Shown in pieces: positions 1-12,221 of a DNA stretch of 64,000 nt (positions are counted from its first letter, which is position 1; each line of letters starts with the position of its first letter). The notes beneath the pieces are model-generated. The model saw only the letters and a list, made by a program, of their open reading frames with translations, had not been told where the DNA came from and did not search any database. Location: positions 243,425-307,424 of the forward strand of contig VFIW01000074.1 of NCBI GenBank assembly GCA_006386115.1. Direction: 5' to 3'. The position numbers and the translations under genes are program-made. This DNA comes from Globisporangium splendens (Eukaryota > Oomycota > Peronosporomycetes > Pythiales > Pythiaceae).

Positions 1-209
1 GGCGCGAACCTACCCAAGTGTGTTGTCCACCAAGATGTTCGAAAATGCTCTGGTTGGATATAAATACGTATTTATGTGTTATTTTAACGAGTGATGCTGC
101 AGGAAACGAAAAAACGAACGTCACCGCAGAGAATGTTCCATGTGAGTTTCTTTCCATGCCAAAACAGGGTACTTCATTCCTCTTGTTCATACTGAAAGCA
201 AGATGTTGG
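1..209. other. Left-edge flank, no gene seen
   Basis: AT-richer sequence downstream of the oxidoreductase stop codon. It has only short chance reading frames, and I see no supported gene. Confidence 0.5.
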
Positions 210-1336
210 TCAATGGGGAATCTCAGCACCCAGGTCGCCCCACATCTTGCTGGCGAACATGTCTTTGCCCTTGACCATGCGCGTCATCATGTCGCCCACG
301 ACGCCGCCACCGGGATCCAGCGGCAGGATCAGCGCCTCCACGGCCACCTTGGGCTTGCCGTGCACCGTGGCCACGAGCTCGTGGGCGACGTGCTTGCCCT
401 GCTCGCCCGTCCAGTAGCCGAGCTTCGGCGTCGCGTGGTTGCTCGTGTCGCCAGTGCGAATATGTGGTGGAACTTGTCGCTGTCGAGTTGCAGACAGTCG
501 TTGACCTTGATGAAGCCGTGGTCCGTGAGCAGCGAGGTGTCCATGTCGCCCACGAGCTCGCTCACAGGGTGGAAGCCGCCACAGAGCAGCTGGATGTCGG
601 ACTCGATCTCCGTGCCCTTGGTGGTCTTTAAGGTGCGCTTCTCGAAGCAGTTGCCTCTAAGCCGCTCCTCGAGGCGCTCGCCCAGGATCACCTTGATCTT
701 CAGCTTGGCGAGCGCGGCATGGAGCAGGCGGTGGAATTTCTCGCGCAGATCGTTACCTGCGATCAACTTGTCGCGCGATTCCAGGATCGTCACGGATTTG
801 CTTGGGTACTTGGACGCGATGTCGCCTGCGACTTCGCAGCCGACAGCGCCACCCCCCACGATGAGGATCTTGTCGGCATTTTCGATCCGCTGGTGCACTT
901 CCTTCAGCTTGGCTTCCGTGGTGGTGCGCGCATAGTCCTTGCCGTCTGGCTTGATGGGGACCGTGTACGTGCTGCCCGTGGCGATCACGAGGTAGTCGAA
1001 CTGCAGCGTCTCGACCTCGCTGCCCTCGCGGTCGTCGGCGCCGATCTTGCGGAAGTGCACTTCGTTTGTGTCCGCCTTGATCTGTGTCACGACGGCGCGC
1101 ACGATCTTGACGAATGTGGACGCGGCCATGGGGATCGCGTTGTCGTACGGGATGAAGAGCTTGGGCACGAACGTCTCGTCGACGTACGCGCGCGGTGTGG
1201 CGATGACGTGGTAGAAGAAGGCGCTCTTCTCGAGCAGCACGACCTCGGTGTTGTCGGCGGCCTTGAGCTGTTGGGCGAGCGTCTGCGCGCAGTTGATGCC
1301 GGCCGAGCCGCCGCCGATGATCACGATGCGCGGCAT
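210..1336 (-). CDS. FSP1/AIFM2-like FAD-dependent NAD(P)H oxidoreductase, with one apparent frameshift
   Basis: Pyridine nucleotide-disulphide oxidoreductase of the AIFM2/FSP1 group, which in other organisms reduces quinones with NAD(P)H. The chosen ATG at 1336 puts the FAD dinucleotide motif MPRIVIIGGGSAG at the N-terminus; an upstream in-frame extension is low complexity. A second Rossmann motif, VGGGAVGCEVAG, lies mid-protein, followed by a conserved C-terminal half. The frame breaks near 449-452: after IFAL the reading frame goes out of phase, and one extra G would restore a family-like tail ending at the stop complementary to 210-212. The corrected length would be about 375 aa, the usual size for the family. 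Unlike animal FSP1 it has no N-terminal Met-Gly myristoylation signal. The break may be a homopolymer assembly error or a real lesion. Confidence 0.8.
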
Positions 1337-1970
1337 GTCTTTAGTACTTGGCTGTGTGTTGCTGATGCGGGCGGAAGGGTAAATGCGGTGGAGGGTGGAT
1401 GCATCCCCCGAGTGCAAGGTCCGTTATCCTTTTCTGTTCATTGTCATTTATTTCGGTGCCTGCGATGGGGAGGGGGTACTATTTCTATTCAGTGAGAGAA
1501 CGGGACGAGCGACAAGCAATCAATCGCATGCGCCGTCCATGGGTGAGTCAGTGATCGTGATCTTCATTCGCGTGGTAATCTTCTGCGCGTCAACATGTTT
1601 GTTGTGTGCGTGCGAGTGTGAAATTTTGTGATGACATGGCTACATTAGGACCTTCTCGTCCACAGGTGCATCCACATGCTGACATCAGCAAGAGCGTATG
1701 CAAAAAGAGCATGGAATAAGCAAAAGCGTCTTCCGCGTGAAGCCAAAACAAGCATAAACTTCATTCTTATCTAAGAAGGAAAGGGGGAAAAGAAGACAAC
1801 AGCCACTAGCAATCGCGGATTGAGAAAGAGTGCGGAAGATACATACACACACACGAGGATGTCGATGGTTTTGGCTCTTCGGGACAATAGAGGGGAGGCA
1901 CTAAAGCCGTCGTGGGTGGTCGCAGCTCTCTCTTCGACGCGCACGGAGGGAGGGGAGAAACGAACGGAGC
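1337..1970. other. Intergenic spacer between two minus-strand genes
   Basis: About 630 bp holding the promoter side of the oxidoreductase and the 3' flank of the bZIP gene. It contains a short CA run near 1845-1855. No coding frame here looks conserved. Confidence 0.5.
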
Positions 1971-3996
1971 CTATACGCTCAGCGGGTGCATGGCTTCACT
2001 CTCCCATCTCAGCATGCCAAACATGGCTTCGTTCGCCAACTGATTAAGCACCTTGTCGTCCTTCTCGCCCTTGACGTCATAGTACCCCAGGAAATGCGCC
2101 TTCCATTGCGCGGTCTCATCTTCGCTACCGGTAAACATCCAGCCCTGGCACTCGTCGCCGCGGATGCAGTTTTCCGCGCACTCGGTCTGCACGGTGATCG
2201 ACTTGAGGCCGATGTAGTAATTGTACTCGTCACGCACACGGAACGCGACCGAGATGAACTCGCGGTCCGACAAGTCCGATGCCACAGACGCGATGCGGTG
2301 CACGACAACGATATCATCCGTCACCTTTTGCAATATCTACAATAATCAAACACACCAACAAGTAAACAGTTAGACCTGTACGAACAAACGCAAAACCAAA
2401 CATGCAAAAACTCACCCTGAATTGCTTCACGTCCGGGTAGATACGCTTGCACTTGTCCGGAGAAGTGATGATGTCCCACGACGAGTTAGCGACTTCGCGA
2501 ATGTTTTTGTCACTGATTGCACGAACCGCCTTGAAACTCAGGCACGTGCTAGTAGCCCACAGCTCGGTCTTCCATCCCATGGCGTAACAGATGTTCGTCT
2601 TCGAGTGCACCGAAGGACCAAAGCTTTTGAGCTCATTGTACGCTTGACGAACAGCTTCGTGGCACAGGTTGAGGTCCACAACAAGCGTCGGTCCCTTCAA
2701 TGGGTTCATCTGGTCGCTGAACCACATTGGCACACCGGCAATCTTCTTGCGGTCGACATCACGGCAGTCGCTTGGCAGCGCATTCAATCCGTATTGGATC
2801 ATGCGGGCAAAGTTCTCGTGTTGCAACAGTTGCTCCTTCAGCTTGTTGTTGTCCTTGCGCAGCGTCTGCACGGTTTGCATTTGCTTCTCGTAGGCTTCCG
2901 TGAGCGCTTGTTCACTCATACCAGCCATCTGAGAGCACTGCTCCGAAAGATCGCCACCAATGATACGAATCTGCTCCTTGAGCTCTTCGATACGGTCTCG
3001 CAGGAAACTCTCTTCATCTTTTTGTTTCTTTCGGCGACGACGCGAGGCGTATCGCACTTGTTGACGACGGCGTTCTTTCTTCTTGCTGGTGTCGTCGTCA
3101 CCAAGTTCGTCGTCACTACTACCATTGTTGCTGCCATTCGCCAGCGCTCGCGAGTCCACAGAAGACGTGCTTTGCTTGGAAGAGAATGAGGTCGAGTTCG
3201 CAGGTACCAATGCCGTAGGCGGTGCCATCATCGATGAAGACACAACCGACTGCGATGGAGGTGGTTGTTGTGGACGACGCGCAATCACGCCACCGCCAAT
3301 GTTGTTCATGGCCGACGACGACGGTGGTACCATGGATTGCTGCTGAGGCTGCGAATTCTGCATCCTAGGCACATTCTGGAGCGAGTTTGGCTGCTGCATT
3401 TGAGTCTGGGGTGGCTGCATGTGCTGCATTTGCTGAGGCATCGATTGCTGTGGCATTTGACGTGGGTTCATGCGTGGCGGCGCCAACACAGGAGCTTGAA
3501 GCGGAGCCTGCTGTTGCGGCGGCGTATGGTTCATTGGAGGTTGCTGCGAACGCACTTGGTGCTGGGGGTGTTGTGGGATAATGTGCGGCTGGTCGTACAC
3601 TTGCATCGGGATCTGGTCCATGTGCTGTTGACCGCCCATGCCCACAGGGTCATTAAGGTCGCCGGGTCCGAGCGCGTTCACGATATCGTCAACGAAGCGC
3701 GGGTCTTCTTCCGGCGACATCATGCCTGGATGGTGAACACCGCCCATGTGGGTCGGCATTCCTCGGTGACCAGGGTACGCGTGCGGGTGGTACCCGCCGT
3801 GTGGGTGGCCGTGGTTCGCGTGCTGCGCCGGGTGGTACATGCCGTTGTTCATAGGCATCGACATCGGGTCGAAGAGCATTTCGTTCCCGTAGTGCTGCGG
3901 CATCATGCCAGGGCGCTGGCCCTGCATCCCATTCGGGATCGACGACGGCACATTGCGACCGCCGGGCGGCATGCCGTACGGATTGCGAGCGTCCAT
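1971..3996 (-). CDS. bZIP transcription factor with non-canonical basic region and conserved C-terminal domain
   Basis: Two exons, 3996-2416 and 2336-1971, joined across a 79-nt GT-AG intron (2415-2337), give about 648 aa. The N-terminal ~260 residues are Gln/Met/Pro/His-rich and activation-domain-like. A basic region plus leucine-zipper-like coiled coil follows at about 305-400. The C-terminal ~230 residues form a START-like ligand-binding-type domain often attached to oomycete bZIPs. The basic region reads VRYASRRRRKKQK, so the invariant DNA-contact Asn is Arg315 and the usual Cys is Arg321. A nuclear regulator is inferred and DNA specificity should differ from AP-1/CREB types. The C-terminal domain assignment is less certain than the bZIP. 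Confidence 0.85.
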
Positions 3997-4326
3997 GCTG
4001 AGGAGCTAAACACTTGAGGGAGGCGGGGGGGGGATGCCAAAGAGGGAAGGGGGAGGAGGAGGGGGGGAGGACTACTGCTGGCAAATGCTTCGGCGCGCCG
4101 ATCGCTGTCTGCGCGCGTCTTCTTCGCTCCCAATCGCCAAGTCACGCTTGTCGTCGGCTTCTTCTTCGCCTGTGAGTAACTCAGACAGTGGGGACGCAGC
4201 AATTCATTCTGGGATCGCAATTCAAATCGCAGCGATTCATTTTGATCAATGAGGGAGCTGTGTCGCGTTTTGCCAATGTGGCTTACGGCGCGGGTAGGGG
4301 TGCGCCAGGGAGATGGGGAGATGGAG

Positions 4327-4365
<39 letters not shown>

Positions 4366-5557
4366 AGAAAGCCTCAAGAGAACGACTCAACGCAAATGCG
4401 CGTCTGTCTGGATTGCTGAGGAATATACGATTATAGAGTTCATCCATCTTGTCAGACATCCATTTGAGAGTCGAAACTGTGATGACTATCCAACTTTGCA
4501 GGCAGAGTCCAAAGAGGGAACGAGTTCGAACGAATCGGCCAACCGCAACCCCAAGTGCCTCAGGCGCTGGCGAGTCTGTCAATCAAATCGAAATTTCTGG
4601 ATCGAATGGGTCTGGATCTTCGCTCGGCTTCATATGGTGCGAATATGAGATGAGGAAAGCCACTTAATAGATTAGCTTTCTGCCAAGAATTTCATCATGC
4701 TCTTTCCAGGTTGGCGCATATTGGTGATATATGTTAATTCACTGACAAAGATGTTTTTGAACCTCAGCGCTTTCAAGTGCACGAAAGAAAAAACCGAGGC
4801 ACATCACCTTGAACGCAATTCCGCTTCAACCCTCTAACGACCATTCAGCCGTCGCAAAAACGAAAGGCACAACCGAGAGACAGCAGTGCGACTGGGACAA
4901 TGCTCGCAGTTTTCTTAATCGATCATCGCCATTTGCTGGCCAAGCTCACTTATTTTTCGTCCACCAAAAGCACAAATTATAAAATCATCAAGTTCGATTT
5001 CCAGAGGATCTGAGATGGAAACTGGATCTCTGGCGAGTCGTTTCCGCCAGGGTGATGGGCGTCACCGTCCCTTCTGCTGCGACCGAAGAGGATAGCCGAC
5101 AGGTTCAACTCGTGAGCAAGAGCGCCGACCGACGATTGGCCCAGCGATTGCCTGACGACGCGAGTACCAAAATGCCTGGGATGTCAATGCGAGGCGCGGT
5201 TGCATCTACCCACGCTGCCGTCCTCTTCAGTTTCGACGGTAACCACTTGTTCCTGCGTTGTCAGCCGCGCTGTGGGTGCGACACGTCATGCCGCGCGCTC
5301 CTCACTGTTCGTGTGTTTGTGGTGATGATGAACACGTCCAATCCCATGTCTTGAAGTATTACACCGTGGAGGAGGATGCTGCGTAATTCGCCTAAATATT
5401 CATCCTCTATGGACATGTCCAGTCTGCTTCATAAAGCAACACCATCAACGTCATCCATTAGGTAGAGCTCATGTCTCTCCTTCGGTTTCAGTAGATAGGG
5501 GGAGTGTAGGCCACTTCAACTTGCTCGCGTCCTTTCAAGAATCGATTCCGCAGTCCC
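3997..5557. other. Divergent intergenic region with GA microsatellite
   Basis: About 1.56 kb between the divergently transcribed bZIP and coiled-coil genes. It contains the GA repeat listed separately. One 100-codon frame at 5052-5354 starts with ATG but has no recognisable domain. It is probably promoter sequence, but the high GC near 5050-5340 means a small exon cannot be excluded. Confidence 0.45.
4322..4362. repeat. GA dinucleotide microsatellite
   Basis: A continuous run of GAGA units in the spacer between two divergent genes. Such tracts can be length-polymorphic and can act as GAGA-type promoter elements; that role is not shown here. Confidence 0.9.
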
Positions 5558-8500
5558 ATGCAAGTAGATCAACATGCGTGCACCTTCGAGCCCGCATCGC
5601 AAGCCACGCGTGGTGCGGCGCAATCGCCCGTCCTCCCGCCGATCTACGCGTCGCCGTCGTCCTCGCAACACATTCCGCACGCGCAGCAGCAGCGAAATGA
5701 GCTAGAGACGCTGGTCCGCGCCTTCTGCGACCGCCTGCGGACGCACCAAAAGCTGCACGACTTCCAGTCCATGCGCGACATGCTTACTAGAGAGCTGGAT
5801 GCAACCGTGAAGAGAACGCGTCGGAGTGTAGACGATGGGCAAGGCGGAGTCGAAGAGCATGCATACGATGACTGTTTTGTGTTTCTAAAACATGTGAGCA
5901 CGATTCTAGCGACACACAAGTATCCTTTTGCAGGTCAGTTCGTCGAGGCGCTCACGAGAAAAATCCAAAACCTCGTGCACGAGAGACGCCACGAGGAAGC
6001 GATCGACGCCGCTGCACACGCAAATGCGTCGCCTCGCGCATTAAAACGATCGAATGAGGATGCTCATGCTGCGGTTGTTGAAGCGGACAGCAACAACTCG
6101 CTGTCAGAAGACGAGGACGAAGTCGACAGTGACAATGATGGTGCATCCAGCTCCAGCGACGATGTTAAATTTTGCCCCAACGACCATCCGACTGTCGCCG
6201 GAGAACGGGTTCGTGGTGTCGAGGCTCCAAAGGGGAATACGTTTCGGAATTCGCTGCGCTGTCGGAAATTCCCACCCACGCGTGTGCCGAAAGACGAACA
6301 TATCGTCACTTCTTGCACGTACACACCCTTCGATCACTCCAAGAACGCCTCGGATCTCTCGTCGATTCGTCTCGAATCTAGCGGCATCAACAAAGGCAAG
6401 CAATGGTACGTGGTGCAGTTTCCCAAGTTCAAGCCAAGTGTCAGTCGGCCCGAGACCGAAGCACTCATACAGTGGGCAAGTGCCAAACTCGCAGCATACC
6501 CTTGCTTGAAACAAATCGACGACGACACACCACCAGAAACAACGAGGACGTATGTGGAGGCACAAACGCGATTTCAGAGTCAGCTTGCGCTTTACGAACA
6601 TATTTGCTACGAGCTCTCGAGACTGATCTTTGACAAATACCCAACCACGGCACGGTTCATCCATGGTCTCTTTGTCGAGCTCATCGACACGGCTTTGTGC
6701 ACTGTCGCAAACGCAGACCGCGACGCGCAGATCAACGAGCAGCGCCACATGAATGTGCGACTGGAGCTGCAGCGACTCAAGTCCAAGCTTGATGCCGTGA
6801 AGACCTCTCTTGTCGGCTTGGAGGAGACGCTCATGAAACGTCAGCGACATCTTCTTAGTGAGCGCGAACGAATCATCCGCCAACGCAAGAAACTCAACCT
6901 TCTGCTCTGTGCGGTACGTACGCGAAAGTTTCAGTCGTTCTCTTCATTACTCGAGAGACCATTTGTGACGTTGTTTGGCATGTTTGGTAGGACCAAATTT
7001 TGATACGGGGTGTCGCGGGACTCATTCAGCATGCACTGGACCAGTCCGAGGAGTTGCTCACATCACTCAGCATAGACGACGATCCGCATGGACTCATCGC
7101 AGGTCATGCATTGGTTCATACTTCGTCTCCTACCGAAGGTGACACGCAGCGCTTTCAGTTGGTCGATGAGCTTTACGATCTCGTGAAAATCAAATATCAG
7201 AGTCTCCGCGAAGTGCATCAAGCAATATTACGCGTGGAAGAAACTCGCGCTGAAGAGCAAGAGCAGGAAGCCGAAGCCGCACTCTCGCAAATAGTAGTCG
7301 ATCATATGCTGCCTGCGCTTCCTGTACAGAAGCCGCAGAAAGATCAAGTCATCGTGCTCGATATGAACGAAGTGGTGACGGCCACGGAAGATTTCAAGTG
7401 CGCGTTACGCCGCTTGTCGCGGCTAGTCTCGAAGAAGAGTCCTGACAGCAGCGTGGGCTGGGAACCACAGGAGCTCTGGGATCAAGCGCTTTTCATCCCA
7501 CTGTGTGAGGATATTCAGGACCTAGATCGAGACGTGCAGAGACTTTGTCGCCATGTGGAAACCAATATTCTGCAGCGTCGCCATGGAAAACAAGTCAAAA
7601 AATGCCATGCTACCGTGCAAACAGATATCAGTGCATGCGTGAATTTTCGGCCACGAAACCGAGCCAACGGATTCGTCGCGTTCCCGACATCCTTCACCTT
7701 TGAGGTAGCAGATCTAGACACTCCTGCAATGAGTCAACCAGGCAGGCTCAAAGGAGCTGTGGGTGCCACTGCGACAAGTGAAGACAGCACGCAGACCCGG
7801 AGCCTCCGAGAAGAGCATCACGAATTACTGGGAAAATTTCTTCCGGCTGGGTTCCAGCACTTTGTGGCCGAAATCCCTGCTGACTACGTTCCACACCAAC
7901 TCTCTATTGGGGTCGTGCATTCCATCATTTCCTTCTTGTTCAACGAGATGTGGCTCCTCGTGCAAGAAGAATGCCTGCGCCAACCGAAACCATTCACGAT
8001 CGTTACGACAGCGAGCAATCTAATCCCGGTCGCGAGCATTCACGAGTGCATTTACCGCATCTACTTGTTGCATTTTCGAGACCCTGCTTTTGTGACGTGT
8101 CGGCTGTTGGATCTACTTGTGAGTGCCAGTCGCCTGGATACACAAAGCTGTAAAGTGCTTCTCTTTTGTCGGCTTGTCAACCTCCCAGGGGTTGACCCGC
8201 TTCCGAAAGATGCCTTCTGGTTTGTGTTGAAAACGATTCATATCTTGCAACGAGCATGTGCGAGTACTGGAAATTACTTCCATCTTGATGCAAGTGGTGA
8301 AAACGAGTTCATTCCACAAGCAAGCGCAACCGAGGCACTCAACCATCTGTTTCATGGCGCAACGAACGACGTCATGAAGCGCCTTCGTTTGCGGCTTTCT
8401 GGACTCGCCAGTGTGTATGGCACAATTTGGATCCCAGCGTACAACATCATCGAGTTTGTCATGGAAGAATGGGAATCGGTCCAAGACACCATTCAAATGA

Positions 8501-9144
8501 CTGTCAAAGAGAAAATTGCGCAAGAGCAAGAAGCAGCAGCAGCAGCAAGTTTAGCACCTGATGCAGTGCCCGCGGACAGGCAGGTACCAACGTTCGATGT
8601 TTTTCTGAAAGTGTTTGCAGATCTTCACCTGAAAGTTCATCGACTAGAAGCTGCAAAAGCGTATCGCCTGCTTCTCAATAGTTCCAAGCAAGTAAGAAAG
8701 CACCGAGTTGCTGACACGCAAGCGATTGATGTCGATCTCTTTGTAAGCCAATGGACCCAGCTCATCATTCAATCCATCAACCAAGCGCAGCAGCAGCAAT
8801 TCAACTCGCCATCACAGCACTCTGCGAGTACCAACAGCAGCAGCAACACTTCTGCAGGAACTAGCTCGGGAATTCACTTCGGAGCTGCATCAGATGCACT
8901 GATCGCTGCCAATCGGCACCTCTCATATTGCTTCTTGAAGGCTACTTGGGAGCAGACAAAGAAAGATTTTATCTGCTGGTTGAATGTCGATTTTCGCGAT
9001 ATCGGCCTTCAGGTGCGTCTCGTTCAGCAAATGGACAACGTGGTCAATCAAGACGAAGCGGCGACGCAGCTTGGCTGGAAAAGTCTCCAGCAAATCATTC
9101 AAATCACGTCAGTAGGTAATCCAGACAACCGCGCAGAAAGATGA
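5558..9144 (+). CDS. Large coiled-coil protein of unknown function
   Basis: Two exons, 5558-6913 and 6991-9144, joined over a 77-nt intron (GTACGT donor, TTGGTAG acceptor), give 1169 aa. An acidic Ser/Asp/Glu stretch lies near residues 185-205. A heptad-like coiled coil spans about 390-450 (alternating Leu, Lys, Glu, Arg), and further helical segments follow. A conserved-looking block near residues 745-900 is rich in aromatic and Leu residues. No signal peptide, membrane segment or enzyme motif is visible. The architecture resembles axonemal or centrosomal scaffold proteins, but I do not recognise the family. It converges on the next gene with only about 60 bp between stop codons. Confidence 0.75.
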
Positions 9145-9205
9145 TACGAGTAGACGACTCTCGAGTTTGCGCTTAAATCTGCCTGTTTCTCCGTTCAGGA
9201 AGCAG

Positions 9206-11408
9206 TTAGATTGTGCCGGTGTTGGAAGGCAATGCGACGATATCTGTCTTGTATGAGGTACTGACAGCGCCAAATGCCTCTGCAGCTCCTGCTTGTTTCC
9301 ACTGTTTTTCGACACGTTTTTCCAGCACGTAGGCAAGTTGTGGGGAAAGATCGTTCAGTTGGGTCTGGTAAATTTGCCGCTGAATCACAGGACTCGTGAC
9401 CGTCGTGCAAAACTTGTCGAGAATCGAGTCATAGGGAGGAATCGCGGATTCGTGCGGCTTAATCGGCGCCCAATTCCGTTCTCTTTCACGGAGAGCAGGG
9501 TCCTGCTGCACCAGTCTCCGTACGCGTGAATCGCGTCTTCTTGACTGCTCGCGTAGCTCATGTGAGCAGAATATGGACGATGTGGACCACCGCTTGTTGG
9601 TTTTGATGGAGCGGCAGCCACCAGTTTCGGCACAAACGATTCGTACTTGCTGATACCACCTCCATGACGAAACATGTTGAGAAAAAGCCAATCGCGTTTC
9701 GTTTTGTCCATGCTTGGTAAATCGATGCGGAGATTCGGTGGACTCTTGACAGGTGTGAGCTTGTGTCTGCTCTCCTCGGGTCTCGGGGTTTTCTCCGTAC
9801 GCTTCTGTTGCTTGAACACTGGTGCTTTCCGAGGTGGGAGCTCATACTCTTCCACGTATGCTCGCGGAGTGTATGCTGACACTTTCTCCGGCGACCGGGA
9901 AGCAGCACCAGCAGCTCTGCCCAGGCTTTTTGGTGGCGAGCGAGGTCGCACCATTGTCACATGCGTGTACTCGGTCGCCAGGGATGAGGACGAGTCTTGC
10001 GCCATCGACGAAGCTTCAGGATCTCGAACTTCTTCCTCTTTCTTCTGCACCACCATTCCGGAATCAGATTTCGTGCGCGTCGGTCGCGGCGACGTCTGCT
10101 TTGTATTTACAGACGACGATGCAGATGTTGTTGTCGACTGCTGAACAGTGCTTCTCGTCGTTTTCAAACGAAGCTCGCGGGGGCGTTCACGTGTCAATCC
10201 GATCTCCTTCGGCGGAGAGATTCTAGCTGGGCTTTCAGCAACCCGTTTGTTTTTCTCCGCCGCAATAGGACGATTTGGCCGTGCAACTACTCGAGCTTCA
10301 GTATATGAAACTGGCGCATTTACAGGTGCAGGCCGTTTTGGTCTCGAGACAACGGGTTGCTTGGCCACAGAATCAGCGTTCGCAGCTCCTTTGTTACTGG
10401 AGTTTTGAGTTTGCGGAGAACTCTGTGTAGGCGGTTTCTCACATTTGCTGGAATCAGCTGCTTTCTTCTCACTGACGGGTTCAATTGGCTCGGACGTCGC
10501 TGTTAGCTCGTGTCGATCCGCTGCAGGTTGTTCAAGCGGCAACATTTCTGCCTCTTGCATGGGGCTAATCTGTGCAGGCATATCAGTAGCTGGCGGTATG
10601 GCATGATCACTGGGAGTAGATGCATTGTCCACGATGGCACTGACAACCATAGTGCTGTCTGCGCTTTCCACTTGATGAACCTCTCGCGATACTGCCTCCT
10701 TGTGTGATGGCGGCTCACTCCACTCGACTGATGGCGTCAGGCAAATGGCATCCTCGTCTTTGATATCATCGCCATCACTAGCATACTGCTCGAATTCTTC
10801 TTGTTCTTCATCCTGATCGTCTTCGCCATCCATGAAGTCTTCGTCGCCACCATACTGCTCTTCGAAATCTACGCTCACGTCGACTGCATTGTCAGTAAAT
10901 TCCTGACTTTTCATAGCAATGGGTTGAGCGAGTTCTGCACCAGAGTCGCCTGACTCCATTTTGTTTGTTTCATTTATGGGAGAAAGAGGCAACGCGTCCT
11001 GGTCGTGCTGCCTCTGGATCAAAAGTTGGGCTTCGTGTAGCAAAAGTTCAGTCTCACGCCGGTTGTCTTCTCCAAAGTGGACGTCCATGTAGTCATCGTT
11101 GTCCTCTTCGTACTCGTCGTCCTTGCTCTCTTCTACAGATGGCAGTTCTTCGTCGAAATCGCTTGTGGGAAATGGCATTGTTTCTCCTTTAGCTGGGATT
11201 GTGTCATCTTCTCCCGAGTTGCTTGCCGTAGTTTGCTCTTCGTAATCGTATTCATACGACGACGACGCTGCATCGTGCTCAACACTATCGGGTGCAGACT
11301 CACTATCAGATAGCAGCACATCGGCGCGCTCGTCTGTGGCGACGCGCTCTCCTCGCCTTCCTCCGACCCAAAATCGTCGTCAGAGTACGTCGTGTCCTGC
11401 GAATTCAT
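9206..11408 (-). CDS. Low-complexity acidic protein with conserved C-terminus, frame broken twice
   Basis: About 730 codons on the minus strand. The first ~200 residues are very acidic; the middle is Ser/Pro/Lys-rich; the last ~180 residues look conserved (the FLNMFRHGGGISKYESFVP region, then an amphipathic end near 9206-9500). The frame is interrupted near 11320, between the acidic start MNSQDTTYSDDD and the main frame, and near 9515, where the C-terminal tail continues in another frame. I found no in-phase GT-AG intron for either break, so indels or a missed exon are likely. An upstream minus frame at 11577-11792 could be a further 5' exon. Function unknown; a cytoskeletal or ciliary role is only a guess. 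Confidence 0.6.
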
Positions 11409-12221
11409 CACAACCGTACCAAGAGCAATCGCATCATCGTCAGAATGTGAGCAATACGCACCACCCCACAGTCAGAAACACAGCAAGGTCTCTGCATTGA
11501 CGCACCTGGTCCGAATCTGCCATTTGGAATCAGCTGCGCGCTGAGAGCTCTGCACTTGCACGCAATTCGTCCACGGTCAGGAAAAAATGTCCAAACGCGC
11601 TTCAGCATCCACGAGATGCACACTTGAGGAAGCCGCCGCTCGCCCGCGTGCGCGCAAGAATAGGGATTCTTGGTCGACGGCATGCATCCATTTAGCCAAG
11701 AAAACGCGTTTTGTGTGCAGTATTTTTAGCCGCTTGTCCTGCCGCATTTTCGGCTCCGCACACGCTAATGCTGCAAGCACCTTCACCCGCATCGTGCCAT
11801 CCGCCCAGCTGCCGCCGCATTAAAGCCATCGCGTCTATGCACGCGGACTTGCTCCCCTCTCTCTCGTGACACGCGTTCCTGTCCATTTTGCCTGGCCATT
11901 TGCGTGTTCCCCATGGACCTTCCCGTGTTTTCTTTTGGTCTTCAAAAAAGAAGAAGATACAACTATGATTGGCTGAAAAGAACATTCATGCTGCTTTCCA
12001 CCAATGATAAGACACTGATTTATTCTTTTGGACCAATCCGGTGGTTCTGCATCAGACGCTCTCTCTAATGGTGCATAGACAACCCTTTGCACACTCGCCA
12101 CGACGGAATCTGCTTGCCAGAGAAGCTCACGAGTTCCTCCTCTGCACGCTCTCATTCTTCGATACGCTCTCTCTCTCTTCCTGCCTCCTTCCTCCAAGTC
12201 CAGCAATCGGAATCTGCAGCA
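11409..12221. promoter_or_regulatory. Divergent promoter region with clustered CCAAT boxes and an Inr-like site
   Basis: The region lies between the acidic-protein gene (minus) and the large reductase gene (plus). Three CCAAT boxes in either orientation occur close together: TGATTGGCTGAAA at 11966-11978, CCAAT near 12001 and CCAAT near 12033. An oomycete initiator-like CTCATTCTTC lies at 12151-12160, about 70 nt before the chosen ATG at 12222. That supports this start over the longer in-frame extension from 12087. Regulatory roles are inferred. Confidence 0.4.

Noticed and set aside
3265..4017. 250-codon plus-strand open frame
   Set aside because: Antisense to the Gln/His-rich bZIP N-terminus; its Arg/His/Val/Leu repetition is the complement of that low-complexity sequence.
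5052..5354. 100-codon ORF upstream of the coiled-coil gene
   Set aside because: It has an ATG but no domain, splice or homology sign, and is most likely promoter sequence.
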